A DNA stretch of 64,000 bases from Chromohalobacter beijerinckii (GTDB lineage Bacteria > Pseudomonadota > Gammaproteobacteria > Pseudomonadales > Halomonadaceae): positions 237,273 to 301,272 of the forward strand of contig NZ_JAKGAK010000003.1 of the NCBI RefSeq assembly GCF_023061185.1, given 5' to 3'. Below are positions 51,654 to 62,234 of this stretch, piece by piece (position 1 is the stretch's first letter; every line of letters starts with the position of its first letter). The position numbers were made by a program, and so were the translations under genes. Under the pieces are notes generated by a model. It was not told where the DNA came from. It was given only the letters and a program-made list of their open reading frames with translations, and searched no databases.

Positions 51654-54251
51654 ATGCAAGACGATAAGTCGACGGCATCCACGCGAGAAGCCGAGCTTGA
51701 AGAACTGGCTGCCAACGAGACCGGGGCTCGCAAGCCCGCGGGGCCGGTTGGCAAACTGCTGCTTTGCGTGGCGGCGGTCTGGTCGTTGTTCCAACTCTGG
51801 ATCGCTTCGCCCTTACCCTTCGTGTTTGGTTTTGGGGTGTTCAGTGCCACGGAGGCACGTTCCATCCATCTGGCTTTTGCCATCTTCCTGGCTTTCATGT
51901 CCTATCCGGCCTTCAAGCGCTCACCGCGCGGTAGAGTGCCGATGCTGGACTGGGGGTTGGCTTTGGTAGGCGCCTTTGCGGCGTCCTACATGTATTTCTT
52001 TTACGAGCAGCTTGCACAGCGCCCTGGCGCGCCGATCCTGCAGGACGTCATCATCGGTGTGATCGGTCTGTTGTTGCTGTTGGAAGCCACGCGACGTGCG
52101 CTTGGGCCGCCGCTGATGATCGTGGCGCTCGTGTTCATCGTCTATTCGCTGGCGGGCCCCTACATGCCAGGAATGCTGGCGCATCGCGGGGTGAGCCTTT
52201 ATGGCCTGGTCAATCACCAGTGGCTCACATCGCAAGGCGTGTTCGGCATCGCCTTGGGCGTGTCGACCAGCTTCGTGTTCCTGTTCGTATTGTTCGGCGC
52301 CTTGCTGGATAAGGCAGGGGCCGGAAACTATTTCATCAAGATGGCGTTTTCGATGCTGGGCCACTATCGCGGCGGCCCAGCCAAGGCGGCGGTCGTCGCC
52401 TCGGGCATGACCGGTCTTATTTCGGGCTCCTCGATTGCCAATACCGTGACCACCGGTACCTTTACCATTCCCATGATGAAACGTGTCGGCTTTAGTCCCA
52501 CCAAGGCCGGTGCGGTCGAAGTCTCGTCGTCGGTCAATGGTCAGATCATGCCGCCGGTGATGGGGGCTGCGGCGTTCTTGATGGTCGAGTATGTGGGCAT
52601 TTCCTATGTTGAAGTCATCAAGCATGCCTTCCTGCCGGCGTTGATTTCCTATATCGCACTGATCTACATCGTTCACCTCGAGGCACTCAAGGCCAATATG
52701 CGGGGGCTCGAGAGCAGCAACCCAGTACGCCCATGGCTGCAGAAAATCGTCGGTTTCCTGACCGGGCTGGTGGGTATCATGGCCCTGGCACTGATCGTGT
52801 ATTACGGGTTGGGGTGGCTCAAGCCGGTGTTGGGCGATGCCATGCCGTGGGTAGCCGCCGTTGGGCTGGCAGTGATCTATGTGGCGCTGCTCAAGCTAGG
52901 GTCGCGTTACCCCGAGCTCGATAAGGACGATGCCAGTACTGACATTACGGTGTTACCACAAACGCGGCCCACGGTAATGGTGGGGCTCTATTTCCTGCTG
53001 CCCGTCGTGGTGCTGGTGTGGTGCCTGATGGTGGAACGCTTGTCGCCAGGCCTCTCGGCATTCTGGGCGACCGTGCTCATGATCGTCATCATTCTGACCC
53101 AGCGTCCGCTGGAGGCATTCTTCCGTGGACGCGGCGGGTTAGGCAATGAAGTCAAGCGTGGCGTCGTCGACCTCTGGGAGGGCCTGATCGACGGTGCACG
53201 CAACATGATCGGCATCGGCATCGCCACGGCGGCGGCGGGGATTATCGTCGGCGCTGTATCCCAGACCGGGGTAGGGCTGGTACTGGCAGGTTTGGTCGAG
53301 ACGCTGTCGATGGGCAATCTGTTGCTGATGCTCATGCTGACGGCGGTGTTGAGCCTTATTCTGGGGATGGGGCTGCCAACCACGGCTAACTATATCGTGG
53401 TCTCCGCGTTGCTGGCACCGGTCATCGTCCAGTTGGGCGAACAGAATGGCTTGATCGTACCGTTGATCGCGGTGCACTTGTTCGTCTTCTATTTCGGCAT
53501 CATGGCCGATGTGACGCCTCCGGTGGGACTGGCCTCGTTCGCCGCCGCGGCGATTTCCGGGGGCGACCCCATTCGCACCGGTTTTCAGGCGTTTTATTAC
53601 AGCTTGCGTACGGCGGCGCTACCTTTCCTGTTCATCTTCAATACCGATCTGCTGTTGATCGATGTGAACTGGTGGCACGGCATACTGATCTTCGTGGTGG
53701 CGACAGGAGCGATGCTGATCTTTGCCGCCGCCACGCAGGGCTACATGGTGGTGAGAAACCGTTGGTACGAGAGTCTGCTGCTGTTGCTAGTGGCTTTCAC
53801 GCTGTTTCGCCCCGGCTTCTGGATGGACATGATTCATGATCCTTATCGGGACATCCCTCCTGCGCAGTTCGAGCAAGCGTTGGGCGCCATCGATAACGAT
53901 AGCAACCTGCGCGTTCGTGTCGACGGTCTCGATGCCTATGGGTTACCCACCAGCTTCGTGATACTGGTGCCGGCGCCGGATGGCGACAGCGGTAGCGAGC
54001 GTATGCAGAACCTGGGGCTGACCTTGATGCAGGAGGATGGCAAGACGCTGGTCGACATGACCGATTTCGATAGCCAGGCGGAGGAGCTGGGCTTCGATTT
54101 CGACCAAGAGATCGTGTCGATCCGTGCGCCTGTCGAGCGCTGGCCGAAGGAGTGGATGTGGATACCGGGACTGGCGGTATTCGCACTCGTCGTCTGGCTG
54201 CAACGTCGCCGGCGGCCGACACCGAGCCGGCACGTCGACGCCACGACGTAA
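51654..54251 (+). CDS. TRAP transporter fused permease (DctQM type, TAXI partner)
   Basis: An 865-residue fused TRAP permease: a DctQ-like four-helix N-terminal part (about residues 33-150), a DctM-like large part (about 165-700) with GLISGSSIANTVTTGTFTIP, SSSVNGQIMPPVMGAAAF and LGMGLPTTANYIVVSALLAP, split over two repeats, and a soluble C-terminal segment (about 725-835) plus a final helix, resembling DUF3394. It should import a small carboxylate or related solute with sodium or protons. It is downstream of the TAXI protein, past an intercistronic hairpin, and ends before an intrinsic terminator. Confidence 0.92.
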   Translation: MQDDKSTASTREAELEELAANETGARKPAGPVGKLLLCVAAVWSLFQLWIASPLPFVFGFGVFSATEARSIHLAFAIFLAFMSYPAFKRSPRGRVPMLDWGLALVGAFAASYMYFFYEQLAQRPGAPILQDVIIGVIGLLLLLEATRRALGPPLMIVALVFIVYSLAGPYMPGMLAHRGVSLYGLVNHQWLTSQGVFGIALGVSTSFVFLFVLFGALLDKAGAGNYFIKMAFSMLGHYRGGPAKAAVVASGMTGLISGSSIANTVTTGTFTIPMMKRVGFSPTKAGAVEVSSSVNGQIMPPVMGAAAFLMVEYVGISYVEVIKHAFLPALISYIALIYIVHLEALKANMRGLESSNPVRPWLQKIVGFLTGLVGIMALALIVYYGLGWLKPVLGDAMPWVAAVGLAVIYVALLKLGSRYPELDKDDASTDITVLPQTRPTVMVGLYFLLPVVVLVWCLMVERLSPGLSAFWATVLMIVIILTQRPLEAFFRGRGGLGNEVKRGVVDLWEGLIDGARNMIGIGIATAAAGIIVGAVSQTGVGLVLAGLVETLSMGNLLLMLMLTAVLSLILGMGLPTTANYIVVSALLAPVIVQLGEQNGLIVPLIAVHLFVFYFGIMADVTPPVGLASFAAAAISGGDPIRTGFQAFYYSLRTAALPFLFIFNTDLLLIDVNWWHGILIFVVATGAMLIFAAATQGYMVVRNRWYESLLLLLVAFTLFRPGFWMDMIHDPYRDIPPAQFEQALGAIDNDSNLRVRVDGLDAYGLPTSFVILVPAPDGDSGSERMQNLGLTLMQEDGKTLVDMTDFDSQAEELGFDFDQEIVSIRAPVERWPKEWMWIPGLAVFALVVWLQRRRRPTPSRHVDATT

Positions 54252-54274
54252 ACGGACGCATCGCGTCGACGCTG

Positions 54275-54303
54275 CGCCCGCCTCGAGAGAGGCGGGCGTT
54301 TTT
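54275..54303 (+). terminator. Intrinsic terminator after the TRAP permease
   Basis: CGCCCGCCTC and GAGGCGGGCG arms with a GAGA loop, followed by TTTTT. Twenty-three bases after the permease stop. Confidence 0.9.
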
Positions 54304-54424
54304 GATGGTGGCTGTCGCCCGGCGCATGGAAGAGGCAATGGCGTGTCACTATCGAGGCGGCAGTCGGTATTTTTTGCGACAATACGCCAAGATACCTTCT
54401 CCCCATAAACCCAATGAGGCTGCC

Positions 54425-55216
54425 ATGGCGACACTGTCCACGATTCACCTTTATCCCATCAAATCCACGGCGGGACGCATGCAAGAGTCGGCATGGGTCG
54501 GTGTGGAAGGGATCGTAGGCGATCGGCGTTTCATGGTCGCCAAGCCCGATGGCACCTTTCTAACCGCCCGCACACACCCTCAGTTGCAGCGCGTGACCGC
54601 AACATTCGACGGTCAGACGCTGAGCCTGTCGCATCCGCAACTGCCCGCGTTGGAGCTCGCGGTGGAGACCTTCGATCTGGCGACCTTTGCCACCACAGTA
54701 TGGGCCGACGACTTCGATGCCTGGACCACGCATGCACGCCTCGATGCCTGGTTCAGTGAGGTGGCGGGCGAACCCGCGCGGTTGTTGTGGCTGGGTGAAC
54801 AATCCGCACGTTATCGGCGCTCCATCGAACAGCGCGTCAGCTTTGCCGACGGCTACCCGCTGTTATTGATCTCCGAGGCCTCGTTGGCCGATCTCAACAC
54901 GCGTACTGCTGAGCCTCATCGCATGGCGCAGTTTCGCCCCAATCTGGTGATCGCGGGTACCTCGGCGTATGCCGAGGACGAGTGGCGACGCATCCGTCTG
55001 GGCGAGGTCGTGTTCCGCGTCGACAAGCCGTGCGCACGCTGCGCCATGGTCAGCGTCGATCCCGCCACGGGGACATTCAAGGAGGGGCGCGAACCCTTGC
55101 GCACGCTGGCCGGTTACCGGCGCGGCGAGGGCGGCAAGGTGTATTTCGGGCAGAACCTGATTGCCGAAAACGAAGGCCGCATCACGCGTCATGATCGCCT
55201 CGAGGTGCTGGAGTGA
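54425..55216 (+). CDS. MOSC domain protein (YcbX-like N-hydroxylated-compound reductase component)
   Basis: A 263-residue protein with an N-terminal MOSC beta-barrel (STIHLYPIKSTAGRM, WVGVEGIVGDRRFMVA) and a C-terminal MOSC domain carrying the presumed molybdenum-ligand cysteine in DKPCARCAMVSVDPATG. E. coli YcbX reduces N-hydroxylated bases using a 2Fe-2S domain; this protein ends right after the MOSC domain (ITRHDRLEVLE) and lacks that ferredoxin domain, so it would need a separate electron donor. The start at 54425 follows GAGG; an earlier in-frame start would overlap the terminator region. Its stop lies about 120 bases before the next signal peptide. Confidence 0.85.
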   Translation: MATLSTIHLYPIKSTAGRMQESAWVGVEGIVGDRRFMVAKPDGTFLTARTHPQLQRVTATFDGQTLSLSHPQLPALELAVETFDLATFATTVWADDFDAWTTHARLDAWFSEVAGEPARLLWLGEQSARYRRSIEQRVSFADGYPLLLISEASLADLNTRTAEPHRMAQFRPNLVIAGTSAYAEDEWRRIRLGEVVFRVDKPCARCAMVSVDPATGTFKEGREPLRTLAGYRRGEGGKVYFGQNLIAENEGRITRHDRLEVLE

Positions 55217-55335
55217 GGATAGACCGGCCACGACATTCGGCAACCGAGTCTGGCATGCAAGCACCATGTTGCGGTGGTAGGGTCATTGGTAGCGGTATGA
55301 CGTTTTTGCTCGCACTCGGATGGGAACGGCTAATC

Positions 55336-55878
55336 ATGAGTATCTTGATGACGCTGAGGCAATGCCTGGGACGTCGAGGCATGATGGCCGGATTTGGCCT
55401 CTTTTTGCTCATGTCCAACGCCTCGGTGGTACATGCTCACCCATTGCCGGTGCCTGAAGGAAAGGTCATGTTGACCGTGGAGGGAGATGTCTCGCGTACT
55501 AACGGTGATGGCGTGGCACGGTTCGATCGCGCGATGCTTCAGGCGTTGCCGCAAGGCACCATCGTCACGCACACCCCCTGGACCGAAGGTGCGTCGCGCT
55601 TCGAAGGTCCTTTACTGGGTGCGATTTACGATGCGGTCGGCGCTCACGGCGATTCGCTGCGCGTCGTCGCGTTGAATGATTTCGCCGCTGATGTGCCGCT
55701 GCCCGAGGCAAAAGAGTACGGGGTAATTCTGGCCATGCAGCGCGACGGCGAGCCGATGCCGGTGCGTGAGTACGGCCCGCTTTTCGTACTTTATCCTTTC
55801 GATGACCACCCCGAACTGCAGACCGAGGAAGTGCGTTTCCGCTCGGTCTGGCAGGTCGCGCGTATCGTCGTGGAATGA
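55336..55878 (+). CDS. Periplasmic sulfite-oxidase-fold protein lacking the molybdenum cysteine
   Basis: A 180-residue protein with a signal peptide (cleavage about after VHA) and a mature part that resembles the oxidoreductase molybdopterin-binding domain ([60 protein letters not shown]). The mature part contains no cysteine, so the usual molybdenum ligand is missing and a catalytic role is doubtful. The start is uncertain: ATG at 55336 leads directly into the signal peptide; ATG at 55348 or earlier starts back to 55213 are possible. Its TGA overlaps the ATG of the hybrid kinase gene (ATGA), so the two are translated together and this may be a periplasmic sensing partner. Confidence 0.75.
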   Translation: MSILMTLRQCLGRRGMMAGFGLFLLMSNASVVHAHPLPVPEGKVMLTVEGDVSRTNGDGVARFDRAMLQALPQGTIVTHTPWTEGASRFEGPLLGAIYDAVGAHGDSLRVVALNDFAADVPLPEAKEYGVILAMQRDGEPMPVREYGPLFVLYPFDDHPELQTEEVRFRSVWQVARIVVE

Positions 55879-58088
55879 TGATGGCTTGGCGTTCCCGTAT
55901 CCATCTCGTGTCGCGTTTGCCGATGCGGCTCAAGCTTGGGGCCTGCGCGGCGATTCTGTTTTTCGTCGCGGCCCTGGTGGTGGTCAGTCTGATCATCTGG
56001 CGACAGGAAGTCCTGGCCAAGAGCGTTGCCGGCGACGCCGCTTGGGCGGCCTACAAGCTGGATCGGGAAACCATCCAGATGCGTAATGCCGTCTTGCAGG
56101 CCGAACAGAGCCCGGGTGAATTCGATGACGTGCGCATGCGCTTCGAATTGCTGTATAGCCGTATCAATCTGCTACGAGAAGGCGAAATCGCCGAGCTTTT
56201 CCAGTCGCTGCCCGAAGCGCGAGCGCTGTTGCCGGAGATCCTGTCGCGCAGCGATGCGCTCGATGCCGCCTTGAAACGGATGTCCTCCGAGTCCCCCGAG
56301 CTTGCCTCTCTGGATGAACGCTTGCAGACGTTGAGCGGTCTCAGCGAACGCCTCGTCGTATCGGTCAACGCTTATCTCGCCGAATCCAAGACGCGTGAGC
56401 GCGAAATGCAGTTGGCACTCTATGCCGCCTTGCTGGCGCTGATCTTGCTGATGTGTGTCGCCACCGTGCTGGTAATTCGCTTCCTGTTTCAGGAGGCGGG
56501 AGAGAACATCGCGGCGCGCCGGGCATTGGAGCATCTGAGCCAGGAGCTTCAGGAGACCGCGCGTCATGCCGAGTCCGCCAACCAGGCCAAGTCGGATTTC
56601 TTGGCCACCGTCAGCCATGAGATACGCACACCGCTCAACGGCGTGTTGGGTATGACGGAACTGCTGCGTGAGCGCGCGCTGGATGAAACCTCGTATCAAT
56701 ATGTCGAGACCATCCACGATAGTGGTTCACAGCTGCTGGCGTTGATCAGCGATCTGTTGGATTTTTCCAAAATCGAGGCCGGGCATCTGGACATCGAGCG
56801 TGAGATGTTTTCTCTCCCCGAGCTTGTCGGGTCCTTGATGCGATTGCTCGAGCCGCGCGCCACATGTGTCGAGTTCGCGAGTGTCGTCTCGCCGGCGTTA
56901 CCCGAGTATCTGGTCGGCGATGTGGGGCGCTTGCGCCAGGTGTTGCTCAACCTTCTCTCCAACGCGCTCAAGTTTACGCGGCAAGGTAGCGTGACGCTGA
57001 TCGTCAAACCGATGCGTGGCGATTGGATACATTTCGAGGTAAGCGACACCGGTTGCGGCATCGAGGATGTCGACCGCGAACGTTTGTTTCAGCCTTTTTA
57101 CCAGGGGGCAGCCACGCAGAATGGGACCGGCTTGGGACTGGCTATCAGCAAGCGTCTGGTGGAAGCCATGCAGGGGCGTATCGGCGTCTCGAGTCTGGCC
57201 AATGAGGGCAGTCGCTTCTGGTTCGAGCTGCCATTACCCCGCGACGCCGAACGCGGGGGAAAGCACATTCCGTCAGGAGAAACATGGAGCGCGACGGCAG
57301 CATGCACGGCGCCCCTGCTGGTGATTGAGGATAATCCCGTCAATCGCCAGGTGGCGGTTGCCATGCTCGAGCGTCTCGGGCATACGGTGAATGTAGCCGA
57401 CAGCGGCGAAGCTGCCTTGGCGCTGACCGAGCACACACCGTTCGCCTTGATTTTCCTGGATATTCGCATGCCTACGCTCGATGGGCCGGAGACGGCACGG
57501 CGGATTATCGCCCAGGACGGTCCGAATCAGACCACCCCTCTGGTCGCGATGACTGCGAGCGTCACCACCCAAGAACACCAACGGGCCTTGGCCGCCGGTA
57601 TCGCGGAAGTGTTGACGAAGCCCATACGCCAGCAGGTTCTGGTCGATACCCTAGTGCACTTCGGCGTACGCGATCCGGCAGAGGCGACCACGCCTGACGA
57701 GGTCCGGTCATCTGCCATGGTGGAGTCTGCGGATACGATGCCGGCACTCCTCGATCGCCCGGAATTCGACATGCTTGGTGAGGCGCTGGGAGTGGCGCAG
57801 CGCAGCGCGCTGGTCGCCGCTTGGCAGTATCAGTCCCGGGTGCTGGAGGAGGCGCTCGATGCGGCAATCGTCGATGCTGACATGACACGTACGGCCGAGC
57901 TGGCCCATCGCCTCAAGGGCGAATCGTCGTCGCTGGCCTTGATGCGCTTGGTTCACGGCAGTGATTGCCTGGAGCGCGCGGCGCGCCAGGCGGACGTGGA
58001 CGAGGCCGGCCGACAGTGGAGAATGTTGCGTCCCACCATCACCTCGTCGCGTCAGGCGCTGCGCATGGCCAATGACATGCCCGCCTGA
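55875..58088 (+). CDS. Tripartite hybrid sensor histidine kinase
   Basis: A 737-residue membrane kinase. Two helices (about residues 21-42 and 178-204) flank a 135-residue periplasmic helical sensor. HisKA follows with His248 ([15 protein letters not shown]), then the ATPase domain ([32 protein letters not shown]), a receiver domain (about 480-597, phosphoacceptor Asp529 in [10 protein letters not shown]), and an Hpt domain (His678 in [14 protein letters not shown]). The layout is that of ArcB/TorS/BarA-type phosphorelay kinases. No separate response regulator is in the window. It is coupled to the preceding cysteine-free molybdopterin-fold protein. Confidence 0.93.
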   Translation: MMMAWRSRIHLVSRLPMRLKLGACAAILFFVAALVVVSLIIWRQEVLAKSVAGDAAWAAYKLDRETIQMRNAVLQAEQSPGEFDDVRMRFELLYSRINLLREGEIAELFQSLPEARALLPEILSRSDALDAALKRMSSESPELASLDERLQTLSGLSERLVVSVNAYLAESKTREREMQLALYAALLALILLMCVATVLVIRFLFQEAGENIAARRALEHLSQELQETARHAESANQAKSDFLATVSHEIRTPLNGVLGMTELLRERALDETSYQYVETIHDSGSQLLALISDLLDFSKIEAGHLDIEREMFSLPELVGSLMRLLEPRATCVEFASVVSPALPEYLVGDVGRLRQVLLNLLSNALKFTRQGSVTLIVKPMRGDWIHFEVSDTGCGIEDVDRERLFQPFYQGAATQNGTGLGLAISKRLVEAMQGRIGVSSLANEGSRFWFELPLPRDAERGGKHIPSGETWSATAACTAPLLVIEDNPVNRQVAVAMLERLGHTVNVADSGEAALALTEHTPFALIFLDIRMPTLDGPETARRIIAQDGPNQTTPLVAMTASVTTQEHQRALAAGIAEVLTKPIRQQVLVDTLVHFGVRDPAEATTPDEVRSSAMVESADTMPALLDRPEFDMLGEALGVAQRSALVAAWQYQSRVLEEALDAAIVDADMTRTAELAHRLKGESSSLALMRLVHGSDCLERAARQADVDEAGRQWRMLRPTITSSRQALRMANDMPA

Positions 58089-58128
58089 AAAGACGTGAAT
58101 GCGCCGCGCTTGATCTGGAGACATCATA

Positions 58129-59370
58129 ATGCACAAAAAACGCTGGATCGGCGGGGCTTGCCTGCTTGTGTTGTTAGGCATCGGTTGGTGCGCGGCGCAG
58201 GCGTGGTCGAGTCATGTCGGCGAACAGGCGCTGGAGCGTCTGACTGCACGGCTGGATGCTCGCGATGGCTGGCAGGCCTCGCGGCATGAGGTCGAACAAG
58301 GGTGGTGGCATTCCTCCGGGGTCCTGCGTCTGGAAACCGTCGCGCCGGAAGGCAGCCCGCTGCGCGTGGCGCTGCCGTACCGCGTTCGCCACGGCGTTCT
58401 GAGCAGCCATCTCGATGGCGAAGCGGTCGTCACCCATGCGGGGGAAACGTTGTTGGCGGCGGATGCGGCTCCGACATGGCAGGCGACTTACCGAACGTTG
58501 TCGGGCGACATGAAAGGGCAACTGAAATGGCCGGCGTTCACCTCTCGCGGTGTGCTGCCGAAGCCGGCGTCGCTGGAAGTCGGCGCCGGCGAGCTGATGT
58601 TGCGTGGGCATGCCGGTGACGTGCGTTACCATCTTCGCTCGGCCCCGTGGCGCGTCTCGCTGGGCGAGGTATCGCTGGATATCGGCGCGCTCGACGTTGA
58701 AGGGCGCCATCGCGGCGACGAGCGGACCTTCCATCACACCACACGCCTTTCTCTGGCGACGCTGACCTGGCACGGCGGCGCGCCGTTCTCGCTGAATGCG
58801 CTGAATTACGAGGCCGATATGCGCCTTGACGATGAGACCTTCGGCTATCACGGCGAAGGCGACGTGGCGGATATCGCCGTGGCGGGGCAATCGGTGGCCT
58901 CGGGACGCATGTCGCTGGGGCTGGAGCGCGTCGATGCCGATGCACTGCGTGCTTTGGTCGAACGCATGCCTGCCGATAGCGTAGGCGCCGACAGCGGCCG
59001 TGACGTGACCTCTATCGATGAGACGTCGCGGTGGGCGCGCTTGACCCCTTTGGTGGCGGATGTGCTGCGTGATTCACCGCGACTCACGTTGAAGGCCCTT
59101 CAAGTGACCAGCGAGGCCTTCGGCGTCGATAGCCGCGCCTTCGGCGAATTGACGCTCGACGGTGATGATTCGGCCTCGCTGGCGGCCACACCGGTGACGT
59201 CCCCCGCTTTTTGGCGCCACCTCCAGCAACGTCTCGATGGCCACGTCACGCTTGTCGATGCGCCGGCGCTTTTGGCCTTGCATCTGGGGCTTGCACCGGA
59301 AACGCCGCGTTTGGTGTTTCGCATCGATGACGGTCAGTGGCGCGTCAATGAGCGTGCGCTGCATTGGTAA
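58129..59370 (+). CDS. DUF945 (YdgA-like) membrane-anchored protein
   Basis: A 413-residue protein with an N-terminal membrane anchor (about residues 6-25) and a large periplasmic part typical of DUF945. The family start is seen in RLDARDGWQASRHEVEQGWW and later in GELMLRGHAGDVRYHL. E. coli YdgA has about 500 residues; this one is shorter but colinear, and the function of the family is unknown. It follows the hybrid kinase by 40 bases on the same strand and precedes lon by 91. Confidence 0.8.
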   Translation: MHKKRWIGGACLLVLLGIGWCAAQAWSSHVGEQALERLTARLDARDGWQASRHEVEQGWWHSSGVLRLETVAPEGSPLRVALPYRVRHGVLSSHLDGEAVVTHAGETLLAADAAPTWQATYRTLSGDMKGQLKWPAFTSRGVLPKPASLEVGAGELMLRGHAGDVRYHLRSAPWRVSLGEVSLDIGALDVEGRHRGDERTFHHTTRLSLATLTWHGGAPFSLNALNYEADMRLDDETFGYHGEGDVADIAVAGQSVASGRMSLGLERVDADALRALVERMPADSVGADSGRDVTSIDETSRWARLTPLVADVLRDSPRLTLKALQVTSEAFGVDSRAFGELTLDGDDSASLAATPVTSPAFWRHLQQRLDGHVTLVDAPALLALHLGLAPETPRLVFRIDDGQWRVNERALHW

Positions 59371-59461
59371 GCATCACCTCGTGTAGGCTTGAAGTTCGTC
59401 GATGACGCCCGCATTCCTTTTGGCAAACGGGCGATTTGCCCGACGACTCTCAAGGTGAATG

Positions 59462-61918
59462 ATGAGCGAACGCGATCAGGATCAATCCAGAGATTTTTAC
59501 GCCGAACTCGAAGAGGCTCGGCAAGACGCCGAAGAGGAAAATTCCCCGGCGCAGGACGACCAGGAGTCGACCTCCCAAGGACGCGCGGTAGTGCCGACGC
59601 AGGACTACCTGCCCGAGCGTCTCTATCTGCTGCCGATTCACAACCGGCCGTTCTTTCCCGCGCAGGTGCAGCCGCTGGTCATCCACCGCGAACGCTGGGA
59701 AGACACCATGGAGCGGGTCGGCAATACGCCGCACCAAAGCGTCGGGGTGGCGTTCGTCGGCGATTCCGGCGTCGATGAGTTAGGACCCGGTGACTTTCCG
59801 GAGATTGGCACGGCGGTAAAGGTCCATCGCTCGCAGACCGAAGAGCAGCAGATCCAATTCATCGCCCAGGGGGTGCGGCGTTTTCGCATCGTACGTTGGT
59901 TGTCGAAGACACCGCCGTACCTGGTCGAGGTCACCTATCCCAAGGAATCCATCGAGGCCAGCGACGAGGAAGCGCGCGCCTACGCCATGGCGATGATCAA
60001 CGGCATCAAGGAATTGCTGCCGATCAACCCGCTGTATGGCGAGGAACTCAAGCATTATCTCAACCGCTTCAGTCCTCATGAGCCTGGTCCGCTGACCGAT
60101 TTCGCTGCGGCCATCACCTCGGCCAAAGGGCCTGAGCTTCAGGAAGTGCTCGAGACGCTGCCGGTGATGGCGCGCATGCAGAAGGTGCTGCCGCTGCTGC
60201 GCAAGGAAATCGAGGTAGCGCAGCTGCAAAGCGAGATCAGCGAGCAGGTCAACGCGCAGATGCAGGACCGCCAGCGCGAGTTCTTCCTGCGAGAACAGCT
60301 CAAGGTCATCCAGCGTGAATTGGGGATCTCCAAGGACGATCGCGAGAACGATGTCGATACCTTCCGCGAACGCCTCGAGAACCTGGAAGTGCCCGAGCGC
60401 GTCATGGAACGCATCGAGGACGAGCTGGGCAAGCTCTCGGTACTCGAGACAGGCTCGCCGGAATATGGCACTACTCGCAATTATCTCGATTGGTTGACGT
60501 CGCTGCCGTGGGGGATTACCTCCGAGGATCAACTCGACCTGCCGCGTGCCCGCAAGATCCTCGACCGAGACCATGACGGTCTGACGGACGTCAAGGAGCG
60601 CATCGTCGAGTTCCTCGCCGAAGGTACCTTCAAGGGCGATGTCGGCGGTTCCATCCTGCTGCTGGTCGGCCCGCCGGGGGTCGGCAAGACCTCGGTGGGA
60701 CGCTCCATCGCCGAAGCCCTGGGCCGCGAGTTCTATCGCTTCTCGGTGGGCGGCATGCGCGACGAGGCCGAAATCAAGGGGCACCGGCGCACCTATATCG
60801 GGGCGATGCCAGGCAAGCTGGTGCAGGCGCTCAAGGAAGTCGAGGTCGAAAACCCGGTGATCATGCTCGATGAGGTCGACAAGATGGGCCAGTCGTTCCA
60901 GGGCGATCCGGCCTCGGCGCTGCTCGAAGTGCTCGACCCCGAGCAGAACGTCGATTTCCTCGATCACTACCTTGACGTGCGCATGGACCTTTCCAAGGTA
61001 CTATTCGTGTGCACCGCCAACACGCTGGATTCGTTGCCGCCGGCGCTGCTCGACCGTATGGAGCAGATCCGTCTGTCGGGCTATATCGCCGAGGAAAAGA
61101 TGGCCATCGCCAAGCACCATCTGTGGCCCAAGCTGCTCGAGCGCGACCGCATTCCCAAGAAGCGCATCAACCTCACCGATGCCGCACTCAGACGCGTGAT
61201 CGAAGGCTATGCGCGCGAGGCTGGGGTGCGTCAGTTGGAAAAGCAGCTGCACCGCATCGTGCGCAAGGCGGCGGTGACGATGCTCGAAAACGAGCAGGAT
61301 ACGGTCAAGATCTCGGTCAACAACCTCGAGGACTTCCTGGGCGCGCCGACGTTCCGTAAGGAAAAAGTGCTCAAGGGCGTCGGCGTGGTCACCGGGCTGG
61401 CATGGACCTCGATGGGCGGGGCGACGTTGCCGGTCGAAGCGGCACGCGTGCACGCGAAATCGCGCGGTCTCAAGCTCACCGGCCAGTTGGGCGACGTGAT
61501 GCAGGAGTCGGCGAACATCGCCTATAGCTATACGATGGCGCATCTCAAGGAGTTCGGCGCCGACCCGACCTTCTTCGACGAGGCGCATGTGCATATGCAC
61601 GTGCCCGAGGGTGCCACGCCCAAGGATGGCCCCTCGGCTGGCGTGACGATGACCACGGCTCTGCTGTCGCTGGCCAAGCAGCAGCCCCTTGATCGGCCCC
61701 TGGCGATGACCGGGGAATTGACGCTGAGCGGCCAGGTGATTCCGGTAGGGGGAATTCGCGAGAAGGTAATCGCCGCGCGGCGCAGCGATATCTTCGAGTT
61801 GATTCTGCCCGAGCCCAACCGCCGCGATTATGAGGAGCTGCCCGATTACCTCAAGAAGGGGATGACCGTGCACTTCGCCAATCGCTACCGGGACGTGGCC
61901 AAGGTGGTCTTCGCCTAG
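59462..61918 (+). CDS. lon: ATP-dependent protease La (Lon)
   Basis: An 818-residue Lon protease. It has an N-terminal substrate-binding LON domain (from about residue 45, [19 protein letters not shown]), a coiled-coil, an AAA+ ATPase (Walker [10 protein letters not shown], Walker [13 protein letters not shown]) and a C-terminal protease domain with the Ser725/Lys768 dyad ([21 protein letters not shown]; spacing 43, as in E. coli 679/722). It degrades misfolded and regulatory proteins in the cytoplasm. ATG at 59462 has AAGG six bases upstream; ATG at 59459 is possible. The acidic N-terminal extension (about 40 residues) is unusual. It is not next to clpPX or hupB, so another lon copy may exist. 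Confidence 0.94.
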   Translation: MSERDQDQSRDFYAELEEARQDAEEENSPAQDDQESTSQGRAVVPTQDYLPERLYLLPIHNRPFFPAQVQPLVIHRERWEDTMERVGNTPHQSVGVAFVGDSGVDELGPGDFPEIGTAVKVHRSQTEEQQIQFIAQGVRRFRIVRWLSKTPPYLVEVTYPKESIEASDEEARAYAMAMINGIKELLPINPLYGEELKHYLNRFSPHEPGPLTDFAAAITSAKGPELQEVLETLPVMARMQKVLPLLRKEIEVAQLQSEISEQVNAQMQDRQREFFLREQLKVIQRELGISKDDRENDVDTFRERLENLEVPERVMERIEDELGKLSVLETGSPEYGTTRNYLDWLTSLPWGITSEDQLDLPRARKILDRDHDGLTDVKERIVEFLAEGTFKGDVGGSILLLVGPPGVGKTSVGRSIAEALGREFYRFSVGGMRDEAEIKGHRRTYIGAMPGKLVQALKEVEVENPVIMLDEVDKMGQSFQGDPASALLEVLDPEQNVDFLDHYLDVRMDLSKVLFVCTANTLDSLPPALLDRMEQIRLSGYIAEEKMAIAKHHLWPKLLERDRIPKKRINLTDAALRRVIEGYAREAGVRQLEKQLHRIVRKAAVTMLENEQDTVKISVNNLEDFLGAPTFRKEKVLKGVGVVTGLAWTSMGGATLPVEAARVHAKSRGLKLTGQLGDVMQESANIAYSYTMAHLKEFGADPTFFDEAHVHMHVPEGATPKDGPSAGVTMTTALLSLAKQQPLDRPLAMTGELTLSGQVIPVGGIREKVIAARRSDIFELILPEPNRRDYEELPDYLKKGMTVHFANRYRDVAKVVFA

Positions 61919-62234
61919 CTGCGTCGCACACGGCCCGAAGGGTCGTATTCACGTGCTCACTATTGGGCGCGATCGGATGTCCGATCGCGCCCAACGTCGT
62001 TACAATGGGCTTACCCCTTTCTGCGCGGGGCATGGCGAGTCGCTTTATCCAGGTCGTTTCACTAGAAGAGCCGCTTCACGAGAGCCGCCTTACCCAAGAA
62101 ATACGAGGCCCGCGCAACGTCATGTGACCGTGACGCCTCGACGCACGTCGCTCGTCTTTATCGCTGCATCATCACAGCCGGCATGCGTCGCCCATAATTC
62201 GCCCTCGGGCCTACCAGACGAAAAGGAGCACTTG
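61919..62234. other. 316-base intergenic region between lon and ilvD
   Basis: Non-coding. The lon end holds the inverted repeat at 61963-61994. A TACAAT hexamer at 62001-62006 could be a -10 box, though no good -35 is visible. AAAAGGAG at 62221-62228 is the ilvD ribosome site. No leader peptide rich in branched-chain codons is evident. Confidence 0.45.
61963..61994. terminator. Long perfect inverted repeat after lon
   Basis: Fifteen-base arms (61963-61977 and 61980-61994) with only two bases between them, 44 bases beyond the lon stop. It can form a very stable stem on either strand, but no T tract follows. Likely a transcript end or stability element; an operator is an alternative. Confidence 0.5.
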
